From positions 152,501-216,500 of the forward strand of contig NZ_CP012099.1 of NCBI RefSeq assembly GCF_001182785.1: a DNA stretch of 64,000 nucleotides. Direction: 5' to 3'. This DNA comes from Bacillus thuringiensis. Its GTDB lineage: Bacteria > Bacillota > Bacilli > Bacillales > Bacillaceae_G. Both the position numbers and the translations under genes were made by a program. The notes under the pieces were generated by a model. The model made no database searches, was not told the DNA's origin, and was given only the letters and a program-made list of their open reading frames with translations. Of the stretch, positions 13,117 to 22,349 are shown one piece after another; within the stretch, counting starts at the first letter, position 1; the number at the start of each line of letters is the position of its first letter.

Positions 13117-15075
13117 ATGAAAGTGAATGAAAAAACATATTTAAGTATAGAAGAGATTATTTCATTATCGGCCTTAACAAGTACAAATATAAGTGATGAT
13201 GGCAACAACGTAGCGTTTGTTAAGAAGACGACTAACTGGAAAGACAATACATATAGAAACCATGTATGGGTATATGAAAAAGATAAGGGGCAGAGTTATC
13301 CATTAACAAATGAGGATATAGATAGTACATGCCCGTCATGGTCTCCAAGTTCTAGGGATATTGCATACCTTAGCCCTGTTGGTAATGGGAAAAATCAAAT
13401 CTTTATTAAGTCACTAGATGGTTATGGTGGGGTGCAAATTACTGATGAGGAAGAAGGGATCAGTACATTCAAATGGGATCCTACGGGTAAAGGTTTTTAT
13501 TATGTTGCACAATCAAAAGAATGTGAGGAAATAAAGAAACGTAAGGAACAATATGGAAATTTCCAACATGTAGGCAAGGAACATCAGAATAATTGTTTAT
13601 ATTACATTGAAATAGAAAAAGTGATACAAAATGATAAAGAGGAACAAGGGGTTAGTGGTGTTTATCAATTAACTGATGGTAAGGATTTTTATATCCATGG
13701 ATTTGATATTTCAGATGATGGGGCAAAGGTTGTATTTATGGCTACACCAAGCCTAAACGATCATATGAATGGTGATCTATACATATTAGATGTTGAAGCT
13801 AGGGAACTACAACAGATGAATGTAGATAAGTTGTTGGGCGGGAGCGTTTGTTTTTCTCCAGAGGGCAGCAAAATCTGTTACTCAGCAAGCATAAGAGAGA
13901 AGGATTACTATAGAAACCATATACAAGAAAGTATAGTAGAGATATATGATATGAATACTGGAGAGGTAATTCAGCCTCTAACAAATTTTGATAGTACGGT
14001 TACGCCATTACAGTGGACAGCTAAAGGCATTTTAATTAGATGGCAGGATAAAACGAATTATCGTATTGGATTACTAGCTGAAGGTGGCACTGTGGAAGCA
14101 TTAAGCGACAAAGTAGATGGCTTTATAATGGATGCCTCTATAACAAAGGATGGAAATCATATAACCTATAATAAGGCTATAACAAATGAAACCTTTGAAA
14201 TCTATTTGGATGATAAAAAAATAACGGATGAGAATAGCTTTTTCGAAGGGAAGCTTAAAAGTAAGAGGGAAGTCATCTCATGGAAAAGTAGTGATGGTCT
14301 TGAAATAGAGGGTGTTATATCAACCCCCGTAGAGTTTGACACTAATAAAAAATATCCTTTATTAGTAGTAATTCACGGTGGGCCGGCTTGGGCATCCTTT
14401 CCGATATTTTCAGACTGTTTCAATGAGAAATATCCGATTGAACAGTTTATCGAAAAAGGCTTTATCGTTTTAGAGCCAAACTACAGAGGAAGTTCTGGTT
14501 ATGGTAATGAATTCTTAAAAGCAAACTATAGAAAACAGGGAATCGCTGACTACGATGATGTTATATCAGGGGTGGATAAACTAGTTGATCAAGGGATAGT
14601 AGATACAGATAGAGTAGGAGTTATGGGATGGAGTAACGGAGGATATATATCAGCTTTCTGTTCTACATTTAGCAGTAGATTTAAAGCTATTTCAGTTGGT
14701 GGTGGAATTACTAATTGGCGCACTCATTATGTAAATACAGATATTCCTTACTTTATTAGGATGTATTTAGGGGATAATCCATGGAATGATCCAGAAATAT
14801 ATACGAAAACATCACCAATGACATATATTAAATCGGCCTGTACTCCTACCTTAATCCAACATGGTGAAAAAGATGCAAGAATTCCGACTGCAAATGCATA
14901 TGAGCTATATCAAGGGTTAAGGGGTATGGAAGTTGATACAGAATTAATTATATTTAAAGGAATGGCATATAGTCCTAATCAGCTGGGAATGAATGTAGCT
15001 ATTATGCAACAGAATTTGATGTGGTTTTCACACTATATTCTTGGAGAGAGTATGGAGGGTTTTAGGACTTTATAA
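13117..15075 (+). CDS. S9 family prolyl oligopeptidase-like protein, catalytic His apparently lost
   Basis: 652 aa from ATG 13117, preceded by aaggggg; an overlapping TTG at 13114 is less likely. The N-terminal half (about 1-370) is a WD/TolB-like beta-propeller with repeats such as CPSWSPSSRDIAYLS. The C-terminal half is an alpha/beta hydrolase with oxyanion HGGPAW (about 419-424), nucleophile elbow GWSNGG (Ser at about 508) and HGEKDARIP carrying the Asp. In S9 enzymes the catalytic His lies after this in a G-H-G-like context; here the equivalent stretch reads GMAYSPNQLG, with Tyr (tat) where His (cat) is expected. The fold is clear; peptidase activity is doubtful. No signal peptide. It stands alone. 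Confidence 0.85.
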   Translation: MKVNEKTYLSIEEIISLSALTSTNISDDGNNVAFVKKTTNWKDNTYRNHVWVYEKDKGQSYPLTNEDIDSTCPSWSPSSRDIAYLSPVGNGKNQIFIKSLDGYGGVQITDEEEGISTFKWDPTGKGFYYVAQSKECEEIKKRKEQYGNFQHVGKEHQNNCLYYIEIEKVIQNDKEEQGVSGVYQLTDGKDFYIHGFDISDDGAKVVFMATPSLNDHMNGDLYILDVEARELQQMNVDKLLGGSVCFSPEGSKICYSASIREKDYYRNHIQESIVEIYDMNTGEVIQPLTNFDSTVTPLQWTAKGILIRWQDKTNYRIGLLAEGGTVEALSDKVDGFIMDASITKDGNHITYNKAITNETFEIYLDDKKITDENSFFEGKLKSKREVISWKSSDGLEIEGVISTPVEFDTNKKYPLLVVIHGGPAWASFPIFSDCFNEKYPIEQFIEKGFIVLEPNYRGSSGYGNEFLKANYRKQGIADYDDVISGVDKLVDQGIVDTDRVGVMGWSNGGYISAFCSTFSSRFKAISVGGGITNWRTHYVNTDIPYFIRMYLGDNPWNDPEIYTKTSPMTYIKSACTPTLIQHGEKDARIPTANAYELYQGLRGMEVDTELIIFKGMAYSPNQLGMNVAIMQQNLMWFSHYILGESMEGFRTL

Positions 15076-15186
15076 TGGATATTTGTACAGGATATACATA
15101 AGGTTGAAACAGTCTTCATATTGAGATGATTTATTATAAAATATATACTTAAACTACTATCAGTACACACATCAGGGAGGACTAAT

Positions 15187-15753
15187 ATGACAGGAAATAA
15201 AAATGACTTACTAGTAGAAAAACGTGAAGAGTTATTGAAAGTATTGCAAGCTCGTTTTGAGAAAAACATGAACCGCCATGAAGGTCTTGAATGGGCTAAA
15301 GTTGAAACGAAGCTGACTACTAATAATGAAAAATTGTGGTCACTTAACGAAATGGAAGTAACTGGCGGTGAGCCGGATGTTGTCGGTTATGATGAAGAAA
15401 AGGACAAATATACTTTCTATGATTGTTCAAAGGAGAGTCCTAAAGGCCGCAGAAGTCTTTGTTATGATCTTGAGGCGTTAGAATCAAGAAAAAAACATAA
15501 ACCAGAAAATAACGTTATTGATGTTGCCAATGCTATGGGCATTGAACTATTAACAGAAGAACAATATCGGGAATTGCAACAACTTGGCGATTTTGACATG
15601 AAATCATCAAGTTGGGTACAAACACCTTCAGATATTCGAGAACTCGGTGGTGCTCTATTTTGCGATTATCGCTTCGGTCATGTTTTCGTGTACCACAATG
15701 GAGCAGACTCTTACTATGCTGCCAGAGGTTTTCGTGGCTCGTTAAAAGTTTAA
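15187..15753 (+). CDS. DUF4256 family protein
   Basis: 188 aa soluble protein without signal peptide or membrane segment. It matches what I recall of the DUF4256 family in length and in motifs such as TGGEPDVVGYD (about 59-69), YDCSKESPKGRRSLCYD (about 79-95) and the C-terminal LGGALFCDYRFGHVFVYHNGADSYY. Function is unknown. The start ATG follows agggaggac. It has no operon partner and shares a bidirectional terminator with the convergent DoxX gene. Confidence 0.75.
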   Translation: MTGNKNDLLVEKREELLKVLQARFEKNMNRHEGLEWAKVETKLTTNNEKLWSLNEMEVTGGEPDVVGYDEEKDKYTFYDCSKESPKGRRSLCYDLEALESRKKHKPENNVIDVANAMGIELLTEEQYRELQQLGDFDMKSSSWVQTPSDIRELGGALFCDYRFGHVFVYHNGADSYYAARGFRGSLKV

Positions 15754-15760
15754 ATTAGGA

Positions 15761-15800
15761 TAAATAAGAAAAAGAGCCTATAGGCTCTTTTTCTTATTTA
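15761..15800. terminator. Bidirectional terminator
   Basis: Perfect 40-bp palindromic hairpin: taaataagaaaaagagccta at 15761-15780 is followed directly by its reverse complement. T-rich on both strands, serving the converging DUF4256 and DoxX genes. Confidence 0.88.
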
Positions 15801-15821
15801 TATTTTAAAAGTAAACTGTTA

Positions 15822-16328
15822 CTACGCAGTTTTACTTAATTTATATGTTCCGTGGTTGTTTTTACGGAAAAGTTTAGGGAAAACATAGCCATCTAATCCA
15901 ATACGTCCAGCGTTTTGCCCTGCAACTAAAATGAACATAGTCAAAATAAGTAGGTTTGGGTTTACACTAACAGTTCCGCTTAATAAAAATGAAAGATTCA
16001 TTATGATTCCGAAAAATGCAGCTGTTTTTGTTAATCCGCCTAAAATTAAACCTAGACCTACTAAAATTTCTCCCCATTGAACTAAAAAGCTAAATAGGTC
16101 TGCGTTTGGAAGAACAAAATGTTGAAGAAAATCTGCCCACCAACTTTGTACTGCAGGGTGGTCACCTGATGCTTGAGCAATAGCACCTTTTAGAAAACCA
16201 CTTGCGTCAAAAGATTGTCCGAAGACTTTGCCTATCCCAGCAGCGAGCCATGTATACCCTATGTAAAGCCGTAATAATAATAATATGAAAGTAGCACGTT
16301 TATCAGTTCTTAAAAAATTGATAACCAT
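15822..16328 (-). CDS. DoxX family membrane protein
   Basis: 168 aa with four hydrophobic segments (about 13-35, 78-98, 103-125, 128-145), the DoxX four-helix arrangement. Typical family features are RLYIGYTWLAAGIGKV near the N-terminus, VQWGEILVGLGLILGG in the middle and AGRIGLDGYVFP near the C-terminus. DoxX proteins are membrane subunits linked to thiosulfate:quinone oxidoreductases or redox stress complexes in some bacteria, but the role of this subgroup is not established. Single gene. Confidence 0.85.
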   Translation of the reverse strand: MVINFLRTDKRATFILLLLRLYIGYTWLAAGIGKVFGQSFDASGFLKGAIAQASGDHPAVQSWWADFLQHFVLPNADLFSFLVQWGEILVGLGLILGGLTKTAAFFGIIMNLSFLLSGTVSVNPNLLILTMFILVAGQNAGRIGLDGYVFPKLFRKNNHGTYKLSKTA

Positions 16329-16703
16329 TGAAATCCCTCCAATATTATATTTACAAGTTTATTATATATCCATTGTGAAAAGATTCACAATGGAGGAAAT
16401 GTGAACGAATATATGTTGTGAGTAATTGTTTTATTTTTTGTAACATTTCATCTTTTTTGATAGACTAATAATAGAGATATATCAAAAGGAGGCAAAGACT
16501 AGATATGTGGATGAACTTGTAATGATTAGAAACTACTAGATAGATAAATTTTGCTCTCATAAGTGAGGGTTTATTTAGCTATTTGTAAATCATGCAAGGA
16601 CTGCATAGTTGGCTTGTACATCCCTTTTGTAAGGACAGAGGTCTAGGTGGGGAAATTTATATCTCTTATATAAAATATGCGTCCTTTAAACTTGGAGGAG
16701 TAT
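16329..16703 (+). other. Intergenic leader with five-codon ORF, unassigned
   Basis: 375 bp between the divergent DoxX gene and the SDR gene. The best-looking feature is a consensus ribosome site (aaaggaggc, 16486-16494) followed after about 11 nt by atg-tgg-atg-aac-ttg-taa (16505-16522), a five-codon ORF. It could be a leader peptide or the remnant 5' end of a deleted gene. The following 150 nt have no ORF of note and no terminator that I can see. No known riboswitch was recognised. Confidence 0.35.
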
Positions 16704-17480
16704 ATGATGAACCAATTAAAAAATAAAGTAGCAGTTGTTACAGGCGTAAGTCGTCTAGACGGTATAGGCGCAGCAATTTGCAAAGAATTAGCTGAATCAG
16801 GATACGATATATTTTTTACGTACTGGACGGATTATGATAAAGAGATGCCATGGGGCGTTGATAAAAATGAACAAATACAATTAGAAGAAGAGCTATTACA
16901 AAATGGTGTTAGAGTATCGAGCATGGAGTTAGATTTAACTCGGAATGATGCACCGAAAGAGCTTATAAATAAAGTTACTGAACAATTAGGGTACCCTCAT
17001 ATATTAATTAATAATGCAGCATATTCTACGAATAATGATTTCTCTACGTTGACTGCTGAAGAATTAGATAAGCATTATATGGTGAATATTCGTGCGACTA
17101 CATTGCTCAGTAGTCAATTTGCCCGAGGATTTGATAAGAAATCTGGTGGTAGAATTGTTAATATTACTTCGGGGCAATTTCAAGGTCCTATGGCAGGAGA
17201 ACTAGCTTATGCGACAACGAAGGGAGCTATTGATGCTCTTACTAGTACGTTGTCAGCAGAGGTAGCTCATTTAGGAATAACAGTGAATGCAATTAATCCA
17301 GGACCAACCGATACAGGATGGATGAATGAAGAGATAAAACAAGGGTTAAAGCCGATGTTTCCTTTTGGCAGAATTGGTGAGCCAAAGGATGCAGCTAGAC
17401 TCATTAAATTTTTAGTAAGTGAAGAAGCTGAGTGGATTACGGGGCAAGTTATTCATTCAGAAGGTGGATTTAAAAGGTAA
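16704..17480 (+). CDS. SDR family oxidoreductase
   Basis: 258 aa from ATG 16704 (16707 also possible); both lie after ggaggag. A short-chain dehydrogenase: cofactor-binding segment VVTGVSRLDGIGAAI (about 11-25), NNAAYS (about 95-100), catalytic YATTK (about 161-165) and INPGPTDTGW (about 192-201). The cofactor loop has a slightly enlarged TG-x5-GIG spacing compared with classical TGxxxGIG. It resembles 3-oxoacyl-ACP reductase-like proteins, but the substrate cannot be deduced. Single gene; a bcr1 repeat abuts its stop codon. Confidence 0.85.
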   Translation: MMNQLKNKVAVVTGVSRLDGIGAAICKELAESGYDIFFTYWTDYDKEMPWGVDKNEQIQLEEELLQNGVRVSSMELDLTRNDAPKELINKVTEQLGYPHILINNAAYSTNNDFSTLTAEELDKHYMVNIRATTLLSSQFARGFDKKSGGRIVNITSGQFQGPMAGELAYATTKGAIDALTSTLSAEVAHLGITVNAINPGPTDTGWMNEEIKQGLKPMFPFGRIGEPKDAARLIKFLVSEEAEWITGQVIHSEGGFKR

Positions 17481-17626
17481 AGTGAAACTTTAATCAGTGG
17501 GGGGTTCATCCCCCACTGATTATTAGTTGAACCAATCGGGCTTTTACGGGCAGTGATTCCCCCGCCTAACTTTTTTGCTTCCGCTGAATTTTGAGGCGGG
17601 ATCTTACTGCCCGTTAATGCGGGATA
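17479..17626. repeat. bcr1-type interspersed repeat (full length)
   Basis: A structured non-coding element of about 150 bp that begins aagtgaaactttaatcagtg at the SDR stop codon and ends cgttaatgcgggataaa. It contains two strong stem-loops: atcagtggggg / cccccactgat, and cgggcagt...actgcccg enclosing a cccgcct/aggcggg arm. It matches my memory of bcr1, a mobile repeat family scattered in B. cereus group chromosomes. A shortened relative lies at 62030-62084. Confidence 0.75.
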
Positions 17627-17667
17627 AAAAGAAGGTATCTCCCCCTGGGGAGATACCTTCTTTTTTA
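17627..17667 (-). terminator. Terminator of met operon
   Basis: Inverted repeat gaaggtatctcccc / ggggagataccttc with T runs on both strands, overlapping the 3' end of the MetP gene. Confidence 0.88.
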
Positions 17668-18333
17668 ATCTTTCTTCAGTCTTCGTGCAACACCATTACC
17701 TAAAGACTGTAATCCTTGAACGAGGATAATTAGAATAAAGACGGTTGCATACATTACTTCTGGTTCGTAGCGTAAATGTCCGAAGCGATATGCTAAGTCC
17801 CCTAGCCCGCCAGCACCTACAAGACCAGCCATTGCTGTTGCGCCGATTAAGCCAATCGTTGCAATTGTTAATCCAAGTACAAGGGAGGGACGAGCTTCTT
17901 TCACCATAACATGCCAAATGATTTTTATAGTAGAAACGCCCATCGCTTGGTAGGCTTCAATGACACCGCGATCTACTTCTAGTAAAGCCGTCTCCATTAA
18001 ACGTGCGATATAGGGAGCTGTGAAGACGACAAGTGGTACGATCACCCCTTGCACGCCAATGGATGTTCCCATTAGAAACTTTGTAAAAGGTAAGATGAAG
18101 AATAATAGAATGATAAATGGAAGAGAGCGAATGATATTAATAACCGTATTAAGAATAGGATAGATGATTTTATTTTCACGCTGCCCACCAGGTCTCGTTA
18201 AAACAAGTGTGACGCCAAGTGGTAATGCAATAAGGATAGAGATAAGTAATGAAATAGATGTCATTTGAAAGGTTTGAATTGTGGCTTCCCATATGACTTT
18301 ACCCCATTCATCCAAAAAGGACTTGTTTCCCAT
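17665..18333 (-). CDS. metP: Methionine ABC transporter permease
   Basis: 222 aa, the MetI/MetP permease length, with five or so hydrophobic helices. The cytoplasmic EAA loop, which contacts the ATPase, is seen around ALLEVDRGVIEAYQAMGVSTIKII. It imports D/L-methionine with MetN and MetQ. It overlaps the MetN gene by 26 nt and is last in a three-gene operon headed by a SAM riboswitch, which strongly supports the methionine specificity. Confidence 0.93.
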   Translation of the reverse strand: MGNKSFLDEWGKVIWEATIQTFQMTSISLLISILIALPLGVTLVLTRPGGQRENKIIYPILNTVINIIRSLPFIILLFFILPFTKFLMGTSIGVQGVIVPLVVFTAPYIARLMETALLEVDRGVIEAYQAMGVSTIKIIWHVMVKEARPSLVLGLTIATIGLIGATAMAGLVGAGGLGDLAYRFGHLRYEPEVMYATVFILIILVQGLQSLGNGVARRLKKD

Positions 18334-19348
18334 AATCTGTTCTACCTCCTTCTACAATGATTCCTTGCTCTTGTAAAAATGATAAAGCACGGTGGATTTC
18401 ATTTTGTTCTCCTTGCATATGAACGACTAGTTTCCCATATGCTTCATGTTTTAACTGCGTAATATTACCGGATAAAATATTCGGATACACTTGGAAACGT
18501 TTTGTGGCAACAGCTAAGGCAGGTTCACCTGAAGTAGTGCCAATAAATGAAAGTGTTACAATTTCTCCAGTATTCTGTAGTTCTTTCTGTACCTCTTCTG
18601 GAATTTTAGCTGCAAAGGCGCTATTTACAAATTTCTTCGTTGTTACATGTTGTGGGTTTGTGAAAATATCTTTCACAGTCCCACTTTCGACTACAGATCC
18701 ATGTTCCATAACGGCAACGCGGTCGCATATACGTTGGATAACGTTCATTTCGTGTGTAATGAGTAAAATCGTAATTCCAATTTCTTCGTTAATCTTTAAT
18801 AACAAATCAAGAATAGAATCAGTTGTTTCTGGATCTAAAGCGCTCGTTGCTTCGTCACTTAATAACACTTCAGGCTCATGTGATAGTGCACGTGCAATTG
18901 CAACGCGCTGTTTTTGACCGCCAGAAAGTTCACTTGGATAAGCATCTTTTCGATTGAAAAGATCGACAATGCGTAAATATTTTTCTACCCTTTTTTTAAT
19001 TTCCGCTTTTGGAATGCCAGCAAGGCGTAAAGGTAATGCAATGTTTTCATAGATGGTAACAGTTTTAAGTAAATTGAATCCTTGAAAGATCATTCCGATT
19101 TTTTGTCTCGCTTTTGCTAGTTCTTTTGTCGATAACGTTGTTAAGTCTTGTTCGTTTACAATGATATTTCCTGTCGTTGGTTTTTCTAATAAATTTACAC
19201 ATCGAATCAATGTGCTTTTACCAGCGCCGCTATACCCAATGATTCCAAATACCTCGCCTTTTTCTACTTTAAGGGAAGTAGACTTAAGAGCCTCAACAGT
19301 CCCTTTTTTTGTTGAAAATACTTTGGATATGTTTTTAAATTCAATCAT
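18308..19348 (-). CDS. metN: Methionine ABC transporter ATP-binding protein
   Basis: 346 aa. Walker A GYSGAGKST (about 38-46), signature LSGGQKQR (about 140-147), Walker B VLLSDEAT (about 161-168) and the switch His in LLITHEM are intact. The roughly 100-residue C-terminal extension is the ACT-like NIL domain through which methionine inhibits MetN-type transporters. ATG 19348 lies 12 nt downstream of the metQ stop. Middle gene of metQ-metN-metP. Confidence 0.95.
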   Translation of the reverse strand: MIEFKNISKVFSTKKGTVEALKSTSLKVEKGEVFGIIGYSGAGKSTLIRCVNLLEKPTTGNIIVNEQDLTTLSTKELAKARQKIGMIFQGFNLLKTVTIYENIALPLRLAGIPKAEIKKRVEKYLRIVDLFNRKDAYPSELSGGQKQRVAIARALSHEPEVLLSDEATSALDPETTDSILDLLLKINEEIGITILLITHEMNVIQRICDRVAVMEHGSVVESGTVKDIFTNPQHVTTKKFVNSAFAAKIPEEVQKELQNTGEIVTLSFIGTTSGEPALAVATKRFQVYPNILSGNITQLKHEAYGKLVVHMQGEQNEIHRALSFLQEQGIIVEGGRTDYGKQVLFG

Positions 19349-19360
19349 TATCGTCAGCTC

Positions 19361-20173
19361 CTACCAAGATGGTAAAACTGAACCATCAAATTTTTTCTCG
19401 ATAAACTCTTTTACTTCTTTAGATTGATAAGCTTTCTTTAATTTATTTACAACGGCATCATCTTTATTTTCAGTACGAACAACAACCCAGTTCACATATG
19501 GTGAATCTTTTCCTTCGCGGAAAATAGAATCTTTCGCTGGACTTAATTTTGCACCTAATGCAAAGTTTGTGTTAATTGCAGCTGCTTTTACTTCACTTAG
19601 TTGCGTTGGTAATTGAGATGCCTCTAATTCGACAATCTTTAATTTTTTTGGATTTTCAATTACATCTTTTGCAGTCGCTTTTTCTGTAGCCTTTGGATCA
19701 ACTTTTAAAACCCCTGCTTTTTCAAATAATTTTAAAGCTCGAAGTTCATTCGTTGGGTCATTTGGTACAGCAATCGCATCGCCGTCTTTTAAGTCTTTTA
19801 CATCTTTTATATCTTTAGAATATACGCCCATAGGGAATGTTACTGTTGAAAATACTTCAGCTAATTTCATATTGCGTTCAGCTTTAAATACATCTAAATA
19901 CGATTTCGTTTGGTAGCTATTTACATCAAGGCTTTTTTCATCTAAAGATACGTTTGGCGCTACATAATCATTAAATACTTTTATATCAATTTCCAGACCA
20001 TCTTTTGCTGCAACTTCTTTTACCTTTTCAAAAATTTGTTCATGTGGTCCACCTGTTACACCGACAGTAATCTTTTTCTCGTCTAATGCTTTTACCTCTT
20101 TATCTGAACTCGCACTACATGCGCCTAATAATAATACTGCTCCGCTTACAATGCTTAATAATACCTTTTTCAT
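19361..20173 (-). CDS. metQ: Methionine-binding lipoprotein
   Basis: 270 aa. Signal peptide with lipobox LLGACS; Cys19 is the expected lipidation site. The mature part is the NlpA/MetQ fold: KKITVGVTGGPHEQIFEKVK near residue 33, then NVSLDEKSLDVNSYQTKSYLD, and INTNFALGAKLSP. It delivers methionine to MetNP. First gene of the operon, about 30 nt downstream of the riboswitch expression platform. Confidence 0.94.
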   Translation of the reverse strand: MKKVLLSIVSGAVLLLGACSASSDKEVKALDEKKITVGVTGGPHEQIFEKVKEVAAKDGLEIDIKVFNDYVAPNVSLDEKSLDVNSYQTKSYLDVFKAERNMKLAEVFSTVTFPMGVYSKDIKDVKDLKDGDAIAVPNDPTNELRALKLFEKAGVLKVDPKATEKATAKDVIENPKKLKIVELEASQLPTQLSEVKAAAINTNFALGAKLSPAKDSIFREGKDSPYVNWVVVRTENKDDAVVNKLKKAYQSKEVKEFIEKKFDGSVLPSW

Positions 20174-20204
20174 CTATAAATCCCCCTTCATATACGTTCC
20201 AAAA

Positions 20205-20371
20205 TAAAAAGCACCTCCCAAAAATAAGAGAGGTGCCGAATAGACGAAATAGATTCCTCCCTTATCTTCCAAAACGAAAACTCGTTTTGCAGGAATTAGC
20301 ACCTTAGCTTATACGTCATAAGCTCGGTTGCCGGGCATCATCGGGCCAGTCCCTCCGCCACTCTTGATAAG
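20205..20371 (-). ncRNA. SAM-I (S-box) riboswitch upstream of metQNP
   Basis: On the minus strand: P1 arms cttatc / gataag (20366-20371 and 20261-20266), the S-box core ggcggagggactggccc, the gcccggcaacc element and ggtgctaattcctgc. A terminator stem gcacctc/gaggtgc followed by T residues lies at about 20206-20235. SAM binding is expected to favour termination and shut off methionine uptake. Confidence 0.95.
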
Positions 20372-20403
20372 AGTATGTGTATGTAGTTTTAAATATGGTA
20401 CTA

Positions 20404-20432
20404 ATAGTAAATCGTACAAAAAGAATTGTCAA
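20404..20432 (-). promoter_or_regulatory. Promoter of met operon
   Basis: On the minus strand TTGACA, 17-bp spacer, TACTAT, about 33 bp upstream of the riboswitch P1 stem. Confidence 0.7.
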
Positions 20433-20452
20433 TAATATTTTCAGAATATATT

Positions 20453-21361
20453 TTATTTTAAGGTAATCGAAACATTTCCTTTCTTATGGCCCATTTCTAC
20501 ATACGTATGGGCTTCTACAACTTCTTCTAATCGGTAAATTCTATCAATAACAGGTTTTAGCTTTTCTGTTTCAGCTAGTTGTTTTAGTAGGTTCATATCT
20601 TCTTTACTGACCTTTGCCATCATTCCGTTCACAGATACATATTTTCCATTAGGCATTAATGCATCTGTACAAAGAGACTTTTTATATTTTCCAACTGCGT
20701 CAAATATAATATCGTAGTGATCGCCCCGCTTAGTAAAATCTTCTTTCATATAATCAATTACGTTGTCTGCCCCTAAAGCTGTTACTAAATCGAAATTCGA
20801 ACTACTACAAATGGCTGTGACAGTCGCCCCGAAGTATTTAGCAAGTTGTACGGCTGCCGTCCCTACTGACCCAGAGGCGCCGTATATAAGTACTTGTTGC
20901 CCTTTTTTTATCTGTCCTTTTCTAAGGAAGTGCAATGCTGAAGTTCCGCCAAAAGGAATAACAGCAGCTTCTTCATAGGTCACATTGGTAGGTTTTAATG
21001 CTATTAATCCACTTTCATGCACGCATGTGTATTCGGCATAACCACCAAGGTTGAGTTCTGTTAATGCAAAAACTGGATCCCCTTTTTTAAATTGTGTTAC
21101 ATCTGTTCCAATGTCTTCGATTTCACCGGATAACTCTACGCCAAGTATAGGTTTTCTCGGTTTTCTGAAACCTAATATGATCCGCATAGGAATCCAAAAT
21201 AAGAGGGGGCTATTAAAGCCACGTATTCTACAATCTCCAGTCGATACACTTGTTGCGTGAATTTTAACTAATACTTCATTTTTTTTAGGTTTAGGCTTTT
21301 CTACATTTTGAAGCTGGAGAACATTAGGTGGTCCATACTTTGTGCAAATAATCGCTTTCAT
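20453..21361 (-). CDS. Zinc-independent NAD(P)H quinone oxidoreductase / alcohol dehydrogenase-like protein
   Basis: 302 aa from the ATG at 21361, chosen because tcaggaggtca lies just upstream; an in-frame ATG 60 nt earlier lacks one. MDR superfamily: N-terminal GroES-like domain (KAIICTKYGPPNVLQL, ELSGEIEDIGTDVTQFKKGDPV) and a Rossmann domain with GASGSVGTAAVQLAKYFGA (about 148-166). The zinc-binding cysteines of true alcohol dehydrogenases are absent. Substrate unknown. Monocistronic, downstream of but not part of the met operon. Confidence 0.85.
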   Translation of the reverse strand: MKAIICTKYGPPNVLQLQNVEKPKPKKNEVLVKIHATSVSTGDCRIRGFNSPLLFWIPMRIILGFRKPRKPILGVELSGEIEDIGTDVTQFKKGDPVFALTELNLGGYAEYTCVHESGLIALKPTNVTYEEAAVIPFGGTSALHFLRKGQIKKGQQVLIYGASGSVGTAAVQLAKYFGATVTAICSSSNFDLVTALGADNVIDYMKEDFTKRGDHYDIIFDAVGKYKKSLCTDALMPNGKYVSVNGMMAKVSKEDMNLLKQLAETEKLKPVIDRIYRLEEVVEAHTYVEMGHKKGNVSITLK

Positions 21362-21518
21362 AATGACCTCCTGAAATGAGTTGTTATTATTTACATCATA
21401 TTTAAACTTTTTCTCAAACATGTTGTTATATAGGAAATAAATTTAAAGATAAATATTACGAATTATATAGATTTCATAGGAATAGAGATGATATTATTTT
21501 TGGGAAGGAGGGGACGTT

Positions 21519-22283
21519 ATGAAAAAACTTATTTTAATTTCAAGTCTAGTACTTGCAGTCGGTCTAGGAGTAGGGTGTAGTAATGAGGAAACAAAAAAGA
21601 CTGATGAACCGAAAAAAGAAGCTGTGCAGAAAGAAAAGGAATTAACAGCGAAGGATGTTTTCAATAAAGCGAATGAAGCTTTTAAAAACGAAGAAAATGT
21701 AACGATGACATATGATGTGGGAATAAAGGCTGAAGGAACAGAGATGAATGTAATGAAGGCCAAAATGCAACTAGAGCCGAAGAAAAAAAACTCTCGTTCT
21801 GAAATGAATGTTTCTGGTACAGAGGTTATTGTTTATGATGTAGGTGGCAAAATTGCTGGTCAGGTGAAAAATCCTAATACGGGTGAAGTGATGTCTGTAC
21901 CAGAGGAACAATTAAATGCTAACGGAATGAACGCGACTCAAGGAATGGTAGATAATTTAGAGATTCCATCGGAAATTTTAAATAAAGTAAAGATGGAGAA
22001 AAGTGGAGATAATTATAAACTGAAGTTTGCATTAAAAGGGCAAGAGACAGAGAGTATGCTAGCTAGTATGGATGAAAAGCAGAAACAAATGCTACAAGGC
22101 CAAAATGCAAAGATAGAAGAAATAGATGGGGAATATATTATTACAAAAGATTTTAAATATGAATCAGCAAAGATAGATATGGTTATGAGTAGCAATGGTA
22201 AGGATAAAGCGCACATTATTACGGATGCAAAGTTTACATCGTATGATAAATTTGATCCAATACAATTGCCAGCAGCAAAGTAA
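21519..22283 (+). CDS. Lipoprotein of DUF6612 type
   Basis: 254 aa. Signal peptide with lipobox GVGCSN (Cys20), then a Lys/Glu-rich linker (about 22-45). The remaining domain (about 47-250) alternates beta-strand patterns and resembles LolA/LppX-like lipoprotein folds, matching what I recall as DUF6612 in Bacilli. It is probably attached to the outer face of the membrane. Function unknown. The start follows gggaaggagggg. Followed by a terminator. Confidence 0.75.
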   Translation: MKKLILISSLVLAVGLGVGCSNEETKKTDEPKKEAVQKEKELTAKDVFNKANEAFKNEENVTMTYDVGIKAEGTEMNVMKAKMQLEPKKKNSRSEMNVSGTEVIVYDVGGKIAGQVKNPNTGEVMSVPEEQLNANGMNATQGMVDNLEIPSEILNKVKMEKSGDNYKLKFALKGQETESMLASMDEKQKQMLQGQNAKIEEIDGEYIITKDFKYESAKIDMVMSSNGKDKAHIITDAKFTSYDKFDPIQLPAAK

Positions 22284-22291
22284 TCACTGTC

Positions 22292-22327
22292 AAGAGAGGT
22301 ACCTGAAAGAACGGGTATCTCTTTTTG
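22292..22327 (+). terminator. Terminator of DUF6612 lipoprotein gene
   Basis: Inverted repeat agagaggtacc / gggtatctct followed by ttttt. It lies immediately before the oxidase gene's ribosome site, so it may also limit read-through. Confidence 0.75.
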
Positions 22328-22349
22328 TTGCTAATAAGGAGAGTGTCCT

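Noticed and set aside
16560..16703. T-box or other known riboswitch upstream of the SDR gene
   Set aside because: ggtctaggtggggaaat resembles the T-box motif only superficially; no specifier loop or antiterminator found.
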